Origin: Flavobacteriales bacterium
Lineage (GTDB): Bacteria; Bacteroidota; Bacteroidia; UBA10329
Length of the DNA: 64,000 nucleotides
NCBI GenBank assembly: GCA_020635495.1
Contig: JACJZQ010000014.1
Span: 42,047 to 106,046 of the forward strand
Direction of reading: 5' to 3'
The notes below the pieces were generated by a model that saw only the letters and a list, made by a program, of their open reading frames with translations, was not told the DNA's origin and searched no databases. The position numbers were made by a program, and so were the translations under genes. Shown one piece after another: positions 45,059 through 52,897 of the stretch. Position 1 is the stretch's first letter; each line of letters begins with the position of its first letter.

Positions 45059-46330
45059 ATGCAGATACTACTCCGATCGATCAAGATCATAGACCCTAAC
45101 TCAGCGCACAACGGAAAAACAGCGGATATTCTCATCAGGGATGGGATCATAGAAACAATAGGAAAGGATATTGACGCTACAGGCGTGGATGAAGTGATTG
45201 AGGGCGATGACCTTCATGTTTCTACGGGTTGGGTGGACATGTTTGCCACTTTCGGAGACCCTGGACTGGAGCACAAGGAAGATCTAGAATCGGGTTTGAA
45301 TGCTGCCGCGCAAGGAGGATACACCAAAGTGGCCATATCTCCAGATACCAAACCGGCCATTGATGATAAGTCGGCAGTACGGTACATTCTGAAAAAGGCG
45401 GAAGGCCACATTGTAGACGCGCTTCCATTGGCCGCAATGACCAAAGGTTTGCATAGCGAAGAATTGGCGGAGATCTTCGATATGCAAAACTCAGGCGCTT
45501 TTGGAATAAGCAACGGAAAACACACAGTTTCCAACAGCAAACTCCAGAATCTGGCGCTACTCTACTCCAAGAACCTGAATCTTCCTGTATTCAGTTACTG
45601 TGAGGATGAGAAAATGGCAGCTGGTGGTCAAATGCACGAAGGCGAGGTCAATACATCCATTGGTCTGAAAGGTGTGCCCGCTCTTGCCGAAGAGATAGTT
45701 GTTGCAAGAGATATCTACCTAGCTGAATATTCAGGTGTAGCGGTTCACTTCTCGCACGTCTCCACAAAGGGCACTGTAGACTTGATCAGACAAGCCAAGT
45801 CCAAAGGGCTGAAAGTGACGGCCAGTGTACCAGCACATCATCTGCTTCTTTCAGACGCGAACACCGCAGACTTCGATTCGAATTTCAAGCTAAGACCACC
45901 TCTCAGAAGCCAAGAACATATTGAGGCACTGATAGAAGGGCTTTCTGACGGAACCATTGATGCCATCATCTCAGATCACGAACCGCACGAAATTGAAGCT
46001 AAATTCTCGGAATTCGGAATTGCAGAACCTGGAATCATTGCGTTGGAAACGGCATTTTCAGCAGCAATCGAATCACTTTTGGGTAAACTCAGTTTAGACC
46101 AGATCATTCAAAAACTAACTTCAAATCCTAGAGAAATTCTGAAGTTGGATAAGCCAAAAATTGAAGAGGGCGTTGAGGCAGAATTGACCGTATTCTCTCC
46201 TTCCCTAACTTGGACCTATGCCAAGGCAGATGTCAAAAGCCTATCTGGCAATTCTCCGTTATTCGGAAGAGAATTAAAAGGACTGCCCATAGCAGTGATA
46301 AACAAAGGGCTTATCTACTTAAATCACTGA
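45059..46330 (+). CDS. Dihydroorotase-family protein with degenerate metal site
   Basis: A 423-aa amidohydrolase-fold protein of the dihydroorotase group. HHLLLSDANT and ISDHEPH motifs are kept. But the diagnostic D-x-H-x-H-L-R-E-P-G is replaced by D60-M-F62-A-T64-F-G-D-P-G, losing both metal-binding histidines. The same HxH-less form is common in Bacteroidota. It may be a non-catalytic partner (as PyrC' is for aspartate transcarbamoylase) or use another site. It follows the BatA/VWA gene by 2 bases. Confidence 0.85.
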   Translation: MQILLRSIKIIDPNSAHNGKTADILIRDGIIETIGKDIDATGVDEVIEGDDLHVSTGWVDMFATFGDPGLEHKEDLESGLNAAAQGGYTKVAISPDTKPAIDDKSAVRYILKKAEGHIVDALPLAAMTKGLHSEELAEIFDMQNSGAFGISNGKHTVSNSKLQNLALLYSKNLNLPVFSYCEDEKMAAGGQMHEGEVNTSIGLKGVPALAEEIVVARDIYLAEYSGVAVHFSHVSTKGTVDLIRQAKSKGLKVTASVPAHHLLLSDANTADFDSNFKLRPPLRSQEHIEALIEGLSDGTIDAIISDHEPHEIEAKFSEFGIAEPGIIALETAFSAAIESLLGKLSLDQIIQKLTSNPREILKLDKPKIEEGVEAELTVFSPSLTWTYAKADVKSLSGNSPLFGRELKGLPIAVINKGLIYLNH

Positions 46331-46389
46331 AAGTTTTAAGCCTGAACAATAAAGTAGCTCGACAATAGTTTCCAGCGAAACTCTTTGTT

Positions 46390-47064
46390 ATGAAAAAAGT
46401 ACTTTACTGCCTCTACCTAAATTTTCTTGCCGTTACACTGACTCAAGCCCAGGATTACAAAGGGTCAGTATTTACTGGCGGAAACCTGAATGCTTCCGGG
46501 TATTTCGACTCAAACGATCAGAACGAGTATGAAAACTTCAGCTTCTCTATCATCCCAAATGTTGGTGGATTTGTTTCCAACAGCTTTGCAATTGGTGGTA
46601 CGGCCAGCTATAGATGGTCTGAACGAAACAACAATAATTCTTACAATGACGATTCATCACACCAGGTAGGAAATACCATAGGAGCATCCGTGTATGCTCG
46701 CTACTATAAGTTCTTCTCGCAAAAGTTTGCACTTATGTCCACTGCTGATGTTGGTTACGCATACACACATTCCAAATTGGAAAGAAAGAATAATGGAGAG
46801 GTTTTGAATTCAATATCTGATCAACATGCGATTGAAACATACATTACTCCCGGACTGGTCTACTTCATCACACCAAAATTTGGTCTTGAAGCCAGTTTTG
46901 GTCGACTTGGGTATATGTATCGTCAAAATCATAGCAGGTCAGAAATAGAGGGAGTAGGAACTACTAGTTCAAGTAGTCAGAATTCTTCATTCAATATTGA
47001 TTTCAATATTACCTCCTTGCAAATCGGTCTGATGTACTACTTCGGTGGTAAATCACCGGAATAG
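46390..47064 (+). CDS. Outer-membrane beta-barrel protein (OmpW/PorT-like)
   Basis: A 224-aa protein with a signal peptide (1-20, ending TQAQ). The body is made of alternating strands rich in aromatic and polar residues (GSVFTGGNLNASGYF, YRWSERNNNNSYND), ending LQIGLMYYFGG. This fits a small 8-10-strand outer-membrane barrel of the type common in Flavobacteriia. No substrate can be assigned. Single gene. Confidence 0.82.
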   Translation: MKKVLYCLYLNFLAVTLTQAQDYKGSVFTGGNLNASGYFDSNDQNEYENFSFSIIPNVGGFVSNSFAIGGTASYRWSERNNNNSYNDDSSHQVGNTIGASVYARYYKFFSQKFALMSTADVGYAYTHSKLERKNNGEVLNSISDQHAIETYITPGLVYFITPKFGLEASFGRLGYMYRQNHSRSEIEGVGTTSSSSQNSSFNIDFNITSLQIGLMYYFGGKSPE

Positions 47065-47124
47065 CTCTCTTCTGTTGGAAAAGTTGTTCGTGAACAGTAA
47101 CCGGCTTAAGGTGTTTTCTTTGAG

Positions 47125-47132
47125 TACCTTTG
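47125..47132 (+). promoter_or_regulatory. -7 box of ribBA
   Basis: TACCTTTG, a perfect TAnnTTTG, lies 18 bases before the ATG at 47151. I looked for an FMN riboswitch here and saw none. Confidence 0.6.
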
Positions 47133-47150
47133 CACCCCCATTTAAGATTG

Positions 47151-48374
47151 ATGAGCGAACAAGAAATTGTACTGGACAGCATTGAAGATGCTATAGCAGA
47201 TATTAAAGCAGGCAAGGTTGTTATTGTTGTTGATGACGCTGACCGTGAAAACGAAGGAGATTTTGTAGCTGCTGCAAGATCAGTAACTCCAGAGATGATA
47301 AATTTCATGGCAACTCACGGACGCGGACTTATCTGCGCTCCGTTGGTTGAAGACCGTTGTGTTGAACTTGGTTTGGACCTCATGGTTCAGAACAACAATG
47401 CGGCTTACGAAACACCTTTCACCGTTTCGGTAGACCTTATCGGGCATGGCTGTACCACTGGAATCTCCGCTAGCGACAGAGCCAAAACAGTAAAGGCACT
47501 CATCGATCCTGAGATCCGCCCGGAAGAGTTGGGCAAGCCTGGTCACATTTTTCCTCTGAAGGCCAAAAAAGGGGGGGTTCTGAGAAGAGCCGGACATACA
47601 GAAGCAGCAATTGACCTGGCGCGTTTGGCAGGTTTTGAACCCGCTGGAGTAATTGTAGAGATCATGAACGAAGACGGCACCATGGCCCGTCTTCCACAAT
47701 TGACCAAGATCGCGGAGAAATTCGGTCTGAAACTCGTTTCCATAAAGGACCTCATCGAATATCGTGTCAAAAATGAATCTCTTATAGAGAGACAGATAAG
47801 AGTCGATATGCCTACTGAGTGGGGAAATTTCAAATTGGTGGCCTATAAACAAACCACCAACGATCAGTCGCACCTTGCACTGGTCAAAGGCACATGGAAA
47901 GATGAAGATGCAATTCTTGTTAGAGTACACTCATCATGTGTAACAGGCGATATTTTCGGCTCTTGTCGTTGCGACTGCGGTGGTCAATTGCACCGTGCCA
48001 TGGAAATGGTAGAGGAAGCTGGCAAGGGTGTCATCGTTTACATGAATCAGGAAGGAAGAGGCATCGGGCTTTTGAATAAGCTGAAGGCTTACGAACTTCA
48101 GGAAAAAGGCATGGATACAGTGGAAGCCAACCTTGCTCTTGGTTTTCAGATGGACCAACGCGATTATGGTATCGGAGCTCAAATTCTACGTGACCTAGGG
48201 GTTAAGAAAATGCGTTTGATGAGCAACAACCCTAAAAAGCGCACAGGCCTTATTGGTTATGGTCTTGAAATAGTGGACAATGTGGCCATAGAAATTGAGG
48301 CCAACGAGCATAATCGCTTCTATTTGCAGACAAAACGGGATAAAATGGGCCACTCCATCAAGGTGGAAAAGTAG
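47151..48374 (+). CDS. ribBA: Bifunctional 3,4-dihydroxy-2-butanone-4-P synthase / GTP cyclohydrolase II
   Basis: A 407-aa fusion for the first steps of riboflavin synthesis. The N-terminal RibB half has DDADRENEGD (about 28-37) and THGRGLICAPL. The RibA half has the zinc ligands in HSSCVTGDIFGSCRCDCGGQ, plus NQEGRGIGL. The ATG at 47151 is preferred over an in-frame start at 47130 that lies inside the promoter box. It is monocistronic. Confidence 0.96.
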   Translation: MSEQEIVLDSIEDAIADIKAGKVVIVVDDADRENEGDFVAAARSVTPEMINFMATHGRGLICAPLVEDRCVELGLDLMVQNNNAAYETPFTVSVDLIGHGCTTGISASDRAKTVKALIDPEIRPEELGKPGHIFPLKAKKGGVLRRAGHTEAAIDLARLAGFEPAGVIVEIMNEDGTMARLPQLTKIAEKFGLKLVSIKDLIEYRVKNESLIERQIRVDMPTEWGNFKLVAYKQTTNDQSHLALVKGTWKDEDAILVRVHSSCVTGDIFGSCRCDCGGQLHRAMEMVEEAGKGVIVYMNQEGRGIGLLNKLKAYELQEKGMDTVEANLALGFQMDQRDYGIGAQILRDLGVKKMRLMSNNPKKRTGLIGYGLEIVDNVAIEIEANEHNRFYLQTKRDKMGHSIKVEK

Positions 48375-48404
48375 TCCAAACCGTTGGTATCAAAGGGGTT
48401 GAGA

Positions 48405-48429
48405 CAAAACCTGCAATCGGGTTTGTTTT
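48405..48429 (+). terminator. Possible terminator after ribBA
   Basis: CAAAACC / GGGTTTG stem with one mismatch and a 6-base loop, followed by TTTT. It lies 30 bases past the ribBA stop and before the tRNA promoter. Confidence 0.45.
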
Positions 48430-48444
48430 CATAGATCAAGGATA

Positions 48445-48452
48445 TATATTTG
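48445..48452 (+). promoter_or_regulatory. -7 box of the tRNA-Lys gene
   Basis: TATATTTG, a perfect TAnnTTTG, lies 19 bases before the mature tRNA 5' end. Confidence 0.5.
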
Positions 48453-48471
48453 CAACCGCTAAAAAAAAGCC

Positions 48472-48544
48472 GACTCGATAGCTCAGCTGGTAGAGCATAA
48501 CACTTTTAATGTTAGGGTCCTGGGTTCGAGCCCCAGTCGAGTCA
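48472..48544 (+). tRNA. tRNA-Lys (anticodon TTT)
   Basis: A full cloverleaf: acceptor GACTCGA / TCGAGTC, D arm GCTC...GAGC, anticodon arm TAACA-CTTTTAA-TGTTA with TTT at the centre of the 7-base loop, 5-base variable loop, T arm CTGGG-TTCGAGC-CCCAG, discriminator A. The 3' CCA is not encoded. Confidence 0.97.
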
Positions 48545-48547
48545 CAG

Positions 48548-48575
48548 AAAGCCTTCCAAATCGGAAGGCTTTGTT
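48548..48575 (+). terminator. Terminator of the tRNA-Lys gene
   Basis: A perfect 10-pair stem AAAGCCTTCC / GGAAGGCTTT with a 5-base loop, then GTTGTTT. It begins 3 bases after the tRNA. Confidence 0.75.
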
Positions 48576-48621
48576 GTTTCTAGGATATTGGTAATTTGCA
48601 AGCTAACCTAAAACCAATACC

Positions 48622-48852
48622 ATGAATTATTTGAAAACTTTCTTTGTAGCAGCTGTTGTTGGTCTTACAGCAGTTTCTTGTGCCGAAGAGTGTTACGAAT
48701 GCACTGCTTCTGACCCTAATGGACTAGGAACCCCAGTAACAGAAGAAACATGTTCCCAGAATCTTTCTGGTCCTGATAAAACTGAGTTTGCCGCTTCGTT
48801 CACAGCTCAGCATAATCCAGCCATGTACAACATTACTTGTCAAGACAAGTAA
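48622..48852 (+). CDS. Small Cys-rich lipoprotein A
   Basis: A 76-aa protein. The lipobox TAVSC puts the acylated Cys at 20, followed by EECYEC (Cys 24 and 27), a mid-chain Cys and a C-terminal Cys. The mature chain is acidic and only 57 aa. It resembles the 69-aa lipoprotein at 52590 (CQKCVEC after the same lipobox), so the two form a small family here. Cys pairing or metal binding is possible but not shown. Own terminator downstream. Confidence 0.8.
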   Translation: MNYLKTFFVAAVVGLTAVSCAEECYECTASDPNGLGTPVTEETCSQNLSGPDKTEFAASFTAQHNPAMYNITCQDK

Positions 48853-48870
48853 GAATCAAACAAGTTGATT

Positions 48871-48897
48871 AAAAGCAGGCTGAGCCTGCTTTTTTTT
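48871..48897 (+). terminator. Terminator after small lipoprotein A
   Basis: A perfect AAAAGCAGGC / GCCTGCTTTT stem with a 2-base loop, then TTTTT. A strong rho-independent structure. Confidence 0.9.
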
Positions 48898-48939
48898 ATG
48901 TTCCATTTTTTCAGAGACAACTTAACGTTAACCGTACCT

Positions 48940-48947
48940 TATATTTG
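48940..48947 (+). promoter_or_regulatory. -7 box of the M42 peptidase gene
   Basis: TATATTTG, a perfect TAnnTTTG, ends 29 bases before the ATG at 48977. Confidence 0.55.
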
Positions 48948-48976
48948 CGCGAAATCCGCAAAACCGAACCAGAGAA

Positions 48977-50047
48977 ATGCGTAAACAAAGCCTCGATTTC
49001 CTAGAAAACTATTTGAACAATGCTTCGCCTACAGGATTTGAATCTTCTGGTCAGCAGATATGGTTGGAGTACCTGAAACCGTACATCGATGAATATTACT
49101 CAGATGTTTACGGTTCGGTTGTGGGAATCATCAATCCAAAGGCCAAGTACAAAGTTGTTATCGAGGCGCATGCTGATGAGATTTCGTGGTTTGTGAATTA
49201 CATCTCTCCAGAAGGGATGATCTACGTGAGACGAAATGGTGGCTCTGACCATCAGATCGCGCCTTCTATGCGTGTGAACATTCACACCAAAAAAGGAATT
49301 GTGAAAGGCGTTTTCGGATGGCCGGCCATCCATGTTCGCGACCCTCAGAAAGAAGTGGGCCCTAGTCTGGCCAATCTCTTCATTGATACTGGCTGCGCCA
49401 ATAAGGAAGAAGTGGAAGAAAAGGGCATTCATGTTGGCTCTGTCATCACGTTCGAAGACGAAATGACCATTTTGAATGACCGTTATGTGGTAGGTCGTGC
49501 GTTGGACAACAGAATCGGTGGATTCATGATTGCTGAAGTGGCTCGCCTGCTGAAGGAGAAAAAGAAGAAGCTTCCATTCGGACTGTACATTGTAAATGCC
49601 GTTCAGGAAGAGATCGGGCTTCGAGGCGCGGAGATGATTTCGAGAAGAATAAAGCCTGATGTTGCCATAATAACAGATGTGTGTCACGACACGCAGACCC
49701 CTCTTTATGAAAAGAAAACGCAAGGAGACCTTACATCTGGCAAAGGCCCTGTTTTAACGTATGGTCCTGCCGTTCAGAACAATCTTCTTGATATGATCAT
49801 TTCTGTTGCAGACAAGAAGAAGATTCCATTCCAGCGAGCAGCCGCTACAAGGGCTACGGGAACGGATACAGATGCATTCGCCTACTCGGGCGAAGGTGTT
49901 CCTTCAGCGCTTATCTCGCTTCCTTTGAAATACATGCACACAACGGTTGAGACCGTGCACAAGGAAGACGTGGATAACGTGATAAAGCTGATCTATGAAG
50001 TGCTTGTTCAGTTGAAATCTGGACATGACTTCCGCTACATTAAGTAA
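48977..50047 (+). CDS. M42-family metallo-aminopeptidase
   Basis: A 356-aa M42 peptidase (glutamyl-aminopeptidase/tetrahedral aminopeptidase type). Metal and catalytic segments are EAHADEISW (about 60-68), GRALDNRIGG (Asp ligand), and NAVQEEIGLRGAE (catalytic Glu pair). TGTDTDAFAYSGEG and a late MHTTVETV complete the site. It is a cytoplasmic dodecameric enzyme in its relatives and degrades peptides. It has its own -7 box. Confidence 0.94.
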   Translation: MRKQSLDFLENYLNNASPTGFESSGQQIWLEYLKPYIDEYYSDVYGSVVGIINPKAKYKVVIEAHADEISWFVNYISPEGMIYVRRNGGSDHQIAPSMRVNIHTKKGIVKGVFGWPAIHVRDPQKEVGPSLANLFIDTGCANKEEVEEKGIHVGSVITFEDEMTILNDRYVVGRALDNRIGGFMIAEVARLLKEKKKKLPFGLYIVNAVQEEIGLRGAEMISRRIKPDVAIITDVCHDTQTPLYEKKTQGDLTSGKGPVLTYGPAVQNNLLDMIISVADKKKIPFQRAAATRATGTDTDAFAYSGEGVPSALISLPLKYMHTTVETVHKEDVDNVIKLIYEVLVQLKSGHDFRYIK

Positions 50048-50097
50048 AACAGCCCTTAGGTTTTAGGTTTTAGCCATTAGCTTTGATTTGAAGGATA

Positions 50098-51210
50098 ATG
50101 GCATCATCGAATGAAATTGGGGTTGAATACTCAGACGGAGTCTTAGGACTGCTCAAGGAGCTTAACCAACTCCAAAGTGTTGGAAATTCTGTTTACCCAA
50201 TAGGGATTTTCCCTTCACAGCGTTATCATCCGTTTCTTCCGTACGAACGGGAAGACGACAACCTTTTCTTTACGGCTTCCATCATCCGCATGCTGCAAGG
50301 AATTGAACTTGGATTTCACACAGCAGAAAAGGAGCTGTTTGAAAACATGCGACTGAAAGCCCTCCGAGCTTATCCGCTTTTTCAGAACAAGGATGGTTTG
50401 GACACTTACAACTTCTGGCAGACCACACCAAGCCGTCATTTCCCGAATGGATTGTTCATGCACCGGTTCGAGCATTTTCAAATACCGGATGATGTAGATG
50501 ACACGGCTTTGGTCTACTTAACGGAAGTCGCGGATAAAGAACGGGTCGGTAAGCTTCGCGAGAAGCTGAAGCAACATTCCAATCTGTCATACAAGAAGGC
50601 TTCCAATCCGTTGCCAGCGTATCGAGACCTGAAATGTTATTCAACTTTCTTCGGAAAGAAGATGTACATAGAATTTGATGTTTGTGTTCTCTGCAATCTT
50701 ATGAGTCTCATTCTTACTCATTTCAATGAAGATGAACTGAATGAGTATGATCTTGACACACTGAAGTTCATCGTTTCAGTTATTGAACGAGATGAATTTC
50801 AAACACTTCCCTTCTACTCTGCCCCAAATTATCCCACCACTGAACTGATACTTTATCATGTTGTCAGATTGCTGCCTTTATTGCCGGATGGTTTCAAAAG
50901 CACCGTTCAGAAAAAGGTAGAAAATGGGATTCGCGAAAGACAGTCATCCTCTTCTGGGATGAATCAGATTCTGATGGAAAATGCGGCCATGAAACTTGGC
51001 CTATCACCAATTTCAGGAGAACCTGATCGGAAAGTTCTTGAAGACAACGACTTCTATTTCTTTCACGCAGGAATGATTACCGCATTTGAGAACAGAGTGG
51101 CTCAGTTCTTAGCGCCAAACCCGCTTTTCCATCTTAGGTATAAAAGTAAAGCCCTGAATAGGGCTTTACTGATAGAGAATCTTATGTTGAGACGGTCGGT
51201 TACTTCCTGA
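50098..51210 (+). CDS. Alpha-toroid protein with DxDD motif (class II terpene-cyclase-like)
   Basis: A 370-aa, mostly helical protein I cannot name. Residues 130-137 read PDDVDDTA, containing D-x-D-D in the form seen in class II diterpene cyclases and squalene-hopene-type folds (DIDDTA, DVDDTA). IEFDVCVLCNLMSL (191-204) resembles the next conserved toroid helix. At 370 aa it is shorter than known class II cyclases (about 500 or more). No signal or membrane segment. It may instead be a non-terpenoid (alpha/alpha)6 enzyme. Its last 13 codons overlap a terminator and the stop of the convergent FKBP gene. Confidence 0.7.
   Translation: MASSNEIGVEYSDGVLGLLKELNQLQSVGNSVYPIGIFPSQRYHPFLPYEREDDNLFFTASIIRMLQGIELGFHTAEKELFENMRLKALRAYPLFQNKDGLDTYNFWQTTPSRHFPNGLFMHRFEHFQIPDDVDDTALVYLTEVADKERVGKLREKLKQHSNLSYKKASNPLPAYRDLKCYSTFFGKKMYIEFDVCVLCNLMSLILTHFNEDELNEYDLDTLKFIVSVIERDEFQTLPFYSAPNYPTTELILYHVVRLLPLLPDGFKSTVQKKVENGIRERQSSSSGMNQILMENAAMKLGLSPISGEPDRKVLEDNDFYFFHAGMITAFENRVAQFLAPNPLFHLRYKSKALNRALLIENLMLRRSVTS
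51145..51170 (-). terminator. Hairpin terminator of the FKBP pair, inside the toroid gene
   Basis: A perfect 11-pair stem (51145-51155 with 51160-51170) and a 4-base loop. On the - strand it is followed by TTTTAT, so it terminates the FKBP genes 30 bases after their stop, within the convergent coding region. Confidence 0.7.
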
Positions 51211-51895
51211 CCACGTCTATCAATTTCACATCAAAGATCAATACTTCATTCGGGCCAATTCCACCACGTGGCTGACCACCTTCTCCGTAAGCAAGATCAG
51301 AAGGGATAAAGAGTTTGTACTCAGCACCTGGCTTCATCAACTGCAGTGCTTCTGTCCACCCTGGAATAACGCTTCTCACATAGAATGTAACAGGCTCATT
51401 TCGCTCGTAAGAACTGTCGAAAATCTCACCATTTGTCAGTTTGCCAGAATAATGAACCACCACCTGATCTGCAGCAGTTGGCGAGTCTCCTTCGCCTTCT
51501 TTCAATACAATGTACTGTAGGCCGCTTTCTGTAGTAACAACCCCAGCTTTGGCTCCATTTTCTGCAAGGAAATCTTCACCGGCCTTCTTGTTGGCTTCAG
51601 CCTTTCTTTTGTTCATGTCTTCAAAGAAGCGGTTCATTACCTGCTCGGCATCTTCTTTGGATAATTTGGTAGAATCGCCTTTCAATGCAGCTGCCATTCC
51701 GGCCAGAATAACATCCTTGTTGAATTCATCTTCGATCTTCTGAACCTCAAAATCAGACTTAAGGTTAGACCCCAAAGTTGTACCAACTGCATAGCTGGCC
51801 GAATCTGAAAATGTGGTAAGTGATACTTCTTTATTGGCCGGTGCATTGCATGATGCAAGAGCAGCAACAGTTACTAGGATTACGAGTGTTCTCAT
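51200..51895 (-). CDS. FKBP-type peptidyl-prolyl isomerase, lipoprotein (Mip-like)
   Basis: A 231-aa lipoprotein with lipobox ALASC (Cys16). A helical dimerisation-type N-terminus (about 30-110) is followed by an FKBP domain (about 120-231) with VVHYSGKLTNGEIFDSS, VIPGWTEALQLMKPG, LFIPSDLAYG and a final VLIFDVKLIDV. It acts as an envelope foldase. Its start lies 1 base after the stop of the upstream FKBP gene, forming an operon of two PPIases. It overlaps the convergent toroid gene by 11 bases. Confidence 0.93.
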   Translation of the reverse strand: MRTLVILVTVAALASCNAPANKEVSLTTFSDSASYAVGTTLGSNLKSDFEVQKIEDEFNKDVILAGMAAALKGDSTKLSKEDAEQVMNRFFEDMNKRKAEANKKAGEDFLAENGAKAGVVTTESGLQYIVLKEGEGDSPTAADQVVVHYSGKLTNGEIFDSSYERNEPVTFYVRSVIPGWTEALQLMKPGAEYKLFIPSDLAYGEGGQPRGGIGPNEVLIFDVKLIDVVRK

Positions 51896-51896
51896 A

Positions 51897-52493
51897 TTAG
51901 TTTACGCTGATTAGTTCTACTTCAAATATCAATGTGGAAAATGGCGGAATGGCTCCTCCTGCTCCGTTCTCGCCATAGGCGAGGTTGTACGGAATGAACA
52001 ATTCCCATTTGTCTCCTTCTTTCATCATAGGCAGGGCTTCTTGCCATCCTTGAATTACGCCATTTACCGGAAATGTTGCGGGAGTTCCTCGATTAACGGA
52101 GCTATCGAATACGGTTCCGTTGATGAGTTTACCGTGGTAATGAGTGGTTACCTGATCGGTTGGAGATGGCGACTTGCCACTTCCTTCCGTCATCACTCTG
52201 TATTGAAGTCCGCTGGCAGTAACCGTTACCTCATCTCTCTGTGCATTCTCTTCTAAGAACTTCTGCCCTTCTTCCAGAACAGGTCCATGCTTATCTGCCT
52301 GTATTCTGGCCAAGGCAGACTGAAGTGTCTCATTCACTTCTGGAACAGACATTTTCAATTCCTTCTTGGAATAGTGATCATCCAATGCGGCACAGAAAGA
52401 CGTGTAGTCAAATCCTTCAAAACCTTGCTCCTGTAAATTCCTTGCGATATTAAGACCTAACGCATAGCCGAGTTTTTCCTTTTCTGAGGTCAT
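51897..52493 (-). CDS. FKBP-type peptidyl-prolyl isomerase without signal peptide
   Basis: A 198-aa FKBP. A Mip-like helical N-terminus (MTSEKEKLGYALGLNIARN) is followed by an FKBP domain (about 95-198) with VTTHYHGKLINGTVFDSS and LFIPYNLAYGE motifs. It has no signal peptide, so it is probably cytoplasmic, unlike its lipoprotein neighbour; the two look like duplicates sent to different compartments. It has a -7 box upstream. Confidence 0.93.
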   Translation of the reverse strand: MTSEKEKLGYALGLNIARNLQEQGFEGFDYTSFCAALDDHYSKKELKMSVPEVNETLQSALARIQADKHGPVLEEGQKFLEENAQRDEVTVTASGLQYRVMTEGSGKSPSPTDQVTTHYHGKLINGTVFDSSVNRGTPATFPVNGVIQGWQEALPMMKEGDKWELFIPYNLAYGENGAGGAIPPFSTLIFEVELISVN

Positions 52494-52510
52494 AGTCTTG
52501 ATTTAGGCTG

Positions 52511-52518
52511 CGAAAGTA
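52511..52518 (-). promoter_or_regulatory. -7 box of the FKBP pair
   Basis: The - strand reads TACTTTCG (TAnnTTCG), 17 bases before the start at 52493. Confidence 0.5.
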
Positions 52519-52533
52519 TGGTTTTACTTAGGA

Positions 52534-52564
52534 TTGACTAAGTATTTGTCAACTTCTACCTTTG
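52534..52564 (+). promoter_or_regulatory. Promoter of small lipoprotein B
   Basis: TTG at 52534-52536 and TACCTTTG at 52557-52564 have a 20-base spacer and match the two-part Bacteroidota promoter. The start codon at 52590 follows 25 bases later. Confidence 0.6.
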
Positions 52565-52589
52565 AGGCCATAAACCAAAACCTTTCATT

Positions 52590-52799
52590 ATGAAGAAGAT
52601 TCTTTTCCCCGTATTGTTCGTAGCTTTTTCAATAGGGGTATCATCTTGCCAAAAGTGTGTTGAGTGTGATAACTGCCCTTTTGGCATCACAGGTGACGCC
52701 TGCATGGACGAATTCGACTCTAAAGAAGACTATGAAGCAGCTGTAGCAAATGCCGAAGCTCTTGGTTGTAGCTGTACAGAGAAGCTGAAAGGGAAATAA
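52590..52799 (+). CDS. Small Cys-rich lipoprotein B
   Basis: A 69-aa lipoprotein. The lipobox VSSC gives Cys20, then QKCVECDNC and later CMDE and CSC, so about eight Cys in a 50-aa mature chain. It parallels the 76-aa protein at 48622 (CAEECYEC). Metal binding or a disulfide-knotted module is plausible but unshown. Promoter and a strong downstream hairpin are both visible. Confidence 0.8.
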   Translation: MKKILFPVLFVAFSIGVSSCQKCVECDNCPFGITGDACMDEFDSKEDYEAAVANAEALGCSCTEKLKGK

Positions 52800-52815
52800 C
52801 CCTTTGTTGCCAAAG

Positions 52816-52854
52816 CACCGAGGGCGCTGCAGCTTTCGCTGAGCGCCCTCGGTG
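52816..52854. repeat. 39-base GC-rich palindrome
   Basis: A perfect 13-pair outer stem CACCGAGGGCGCT / AGCGCCCTCGGTG enclosing a 4-pair inner stem CAGC / GCTG. On the - strand the apical loop is GAAA (GNRA type). No T tract follows on either strand, so a standard terminator is less likely than a structured element. It lies between lipoprotein B and the orphan DUF772 gene. Confidence 0.75.
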
Positions 52855-52897
52855 TTCCAGTTCCAGGTTTGTAGGATTTGCGAGTCTCTTTTTCCTG

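Noticed and set aside
47065..47150. FMN riboswitch upstream of ribBA
   Set aside because: None of the conserved FMN-element blocks are present and the leader is too short.
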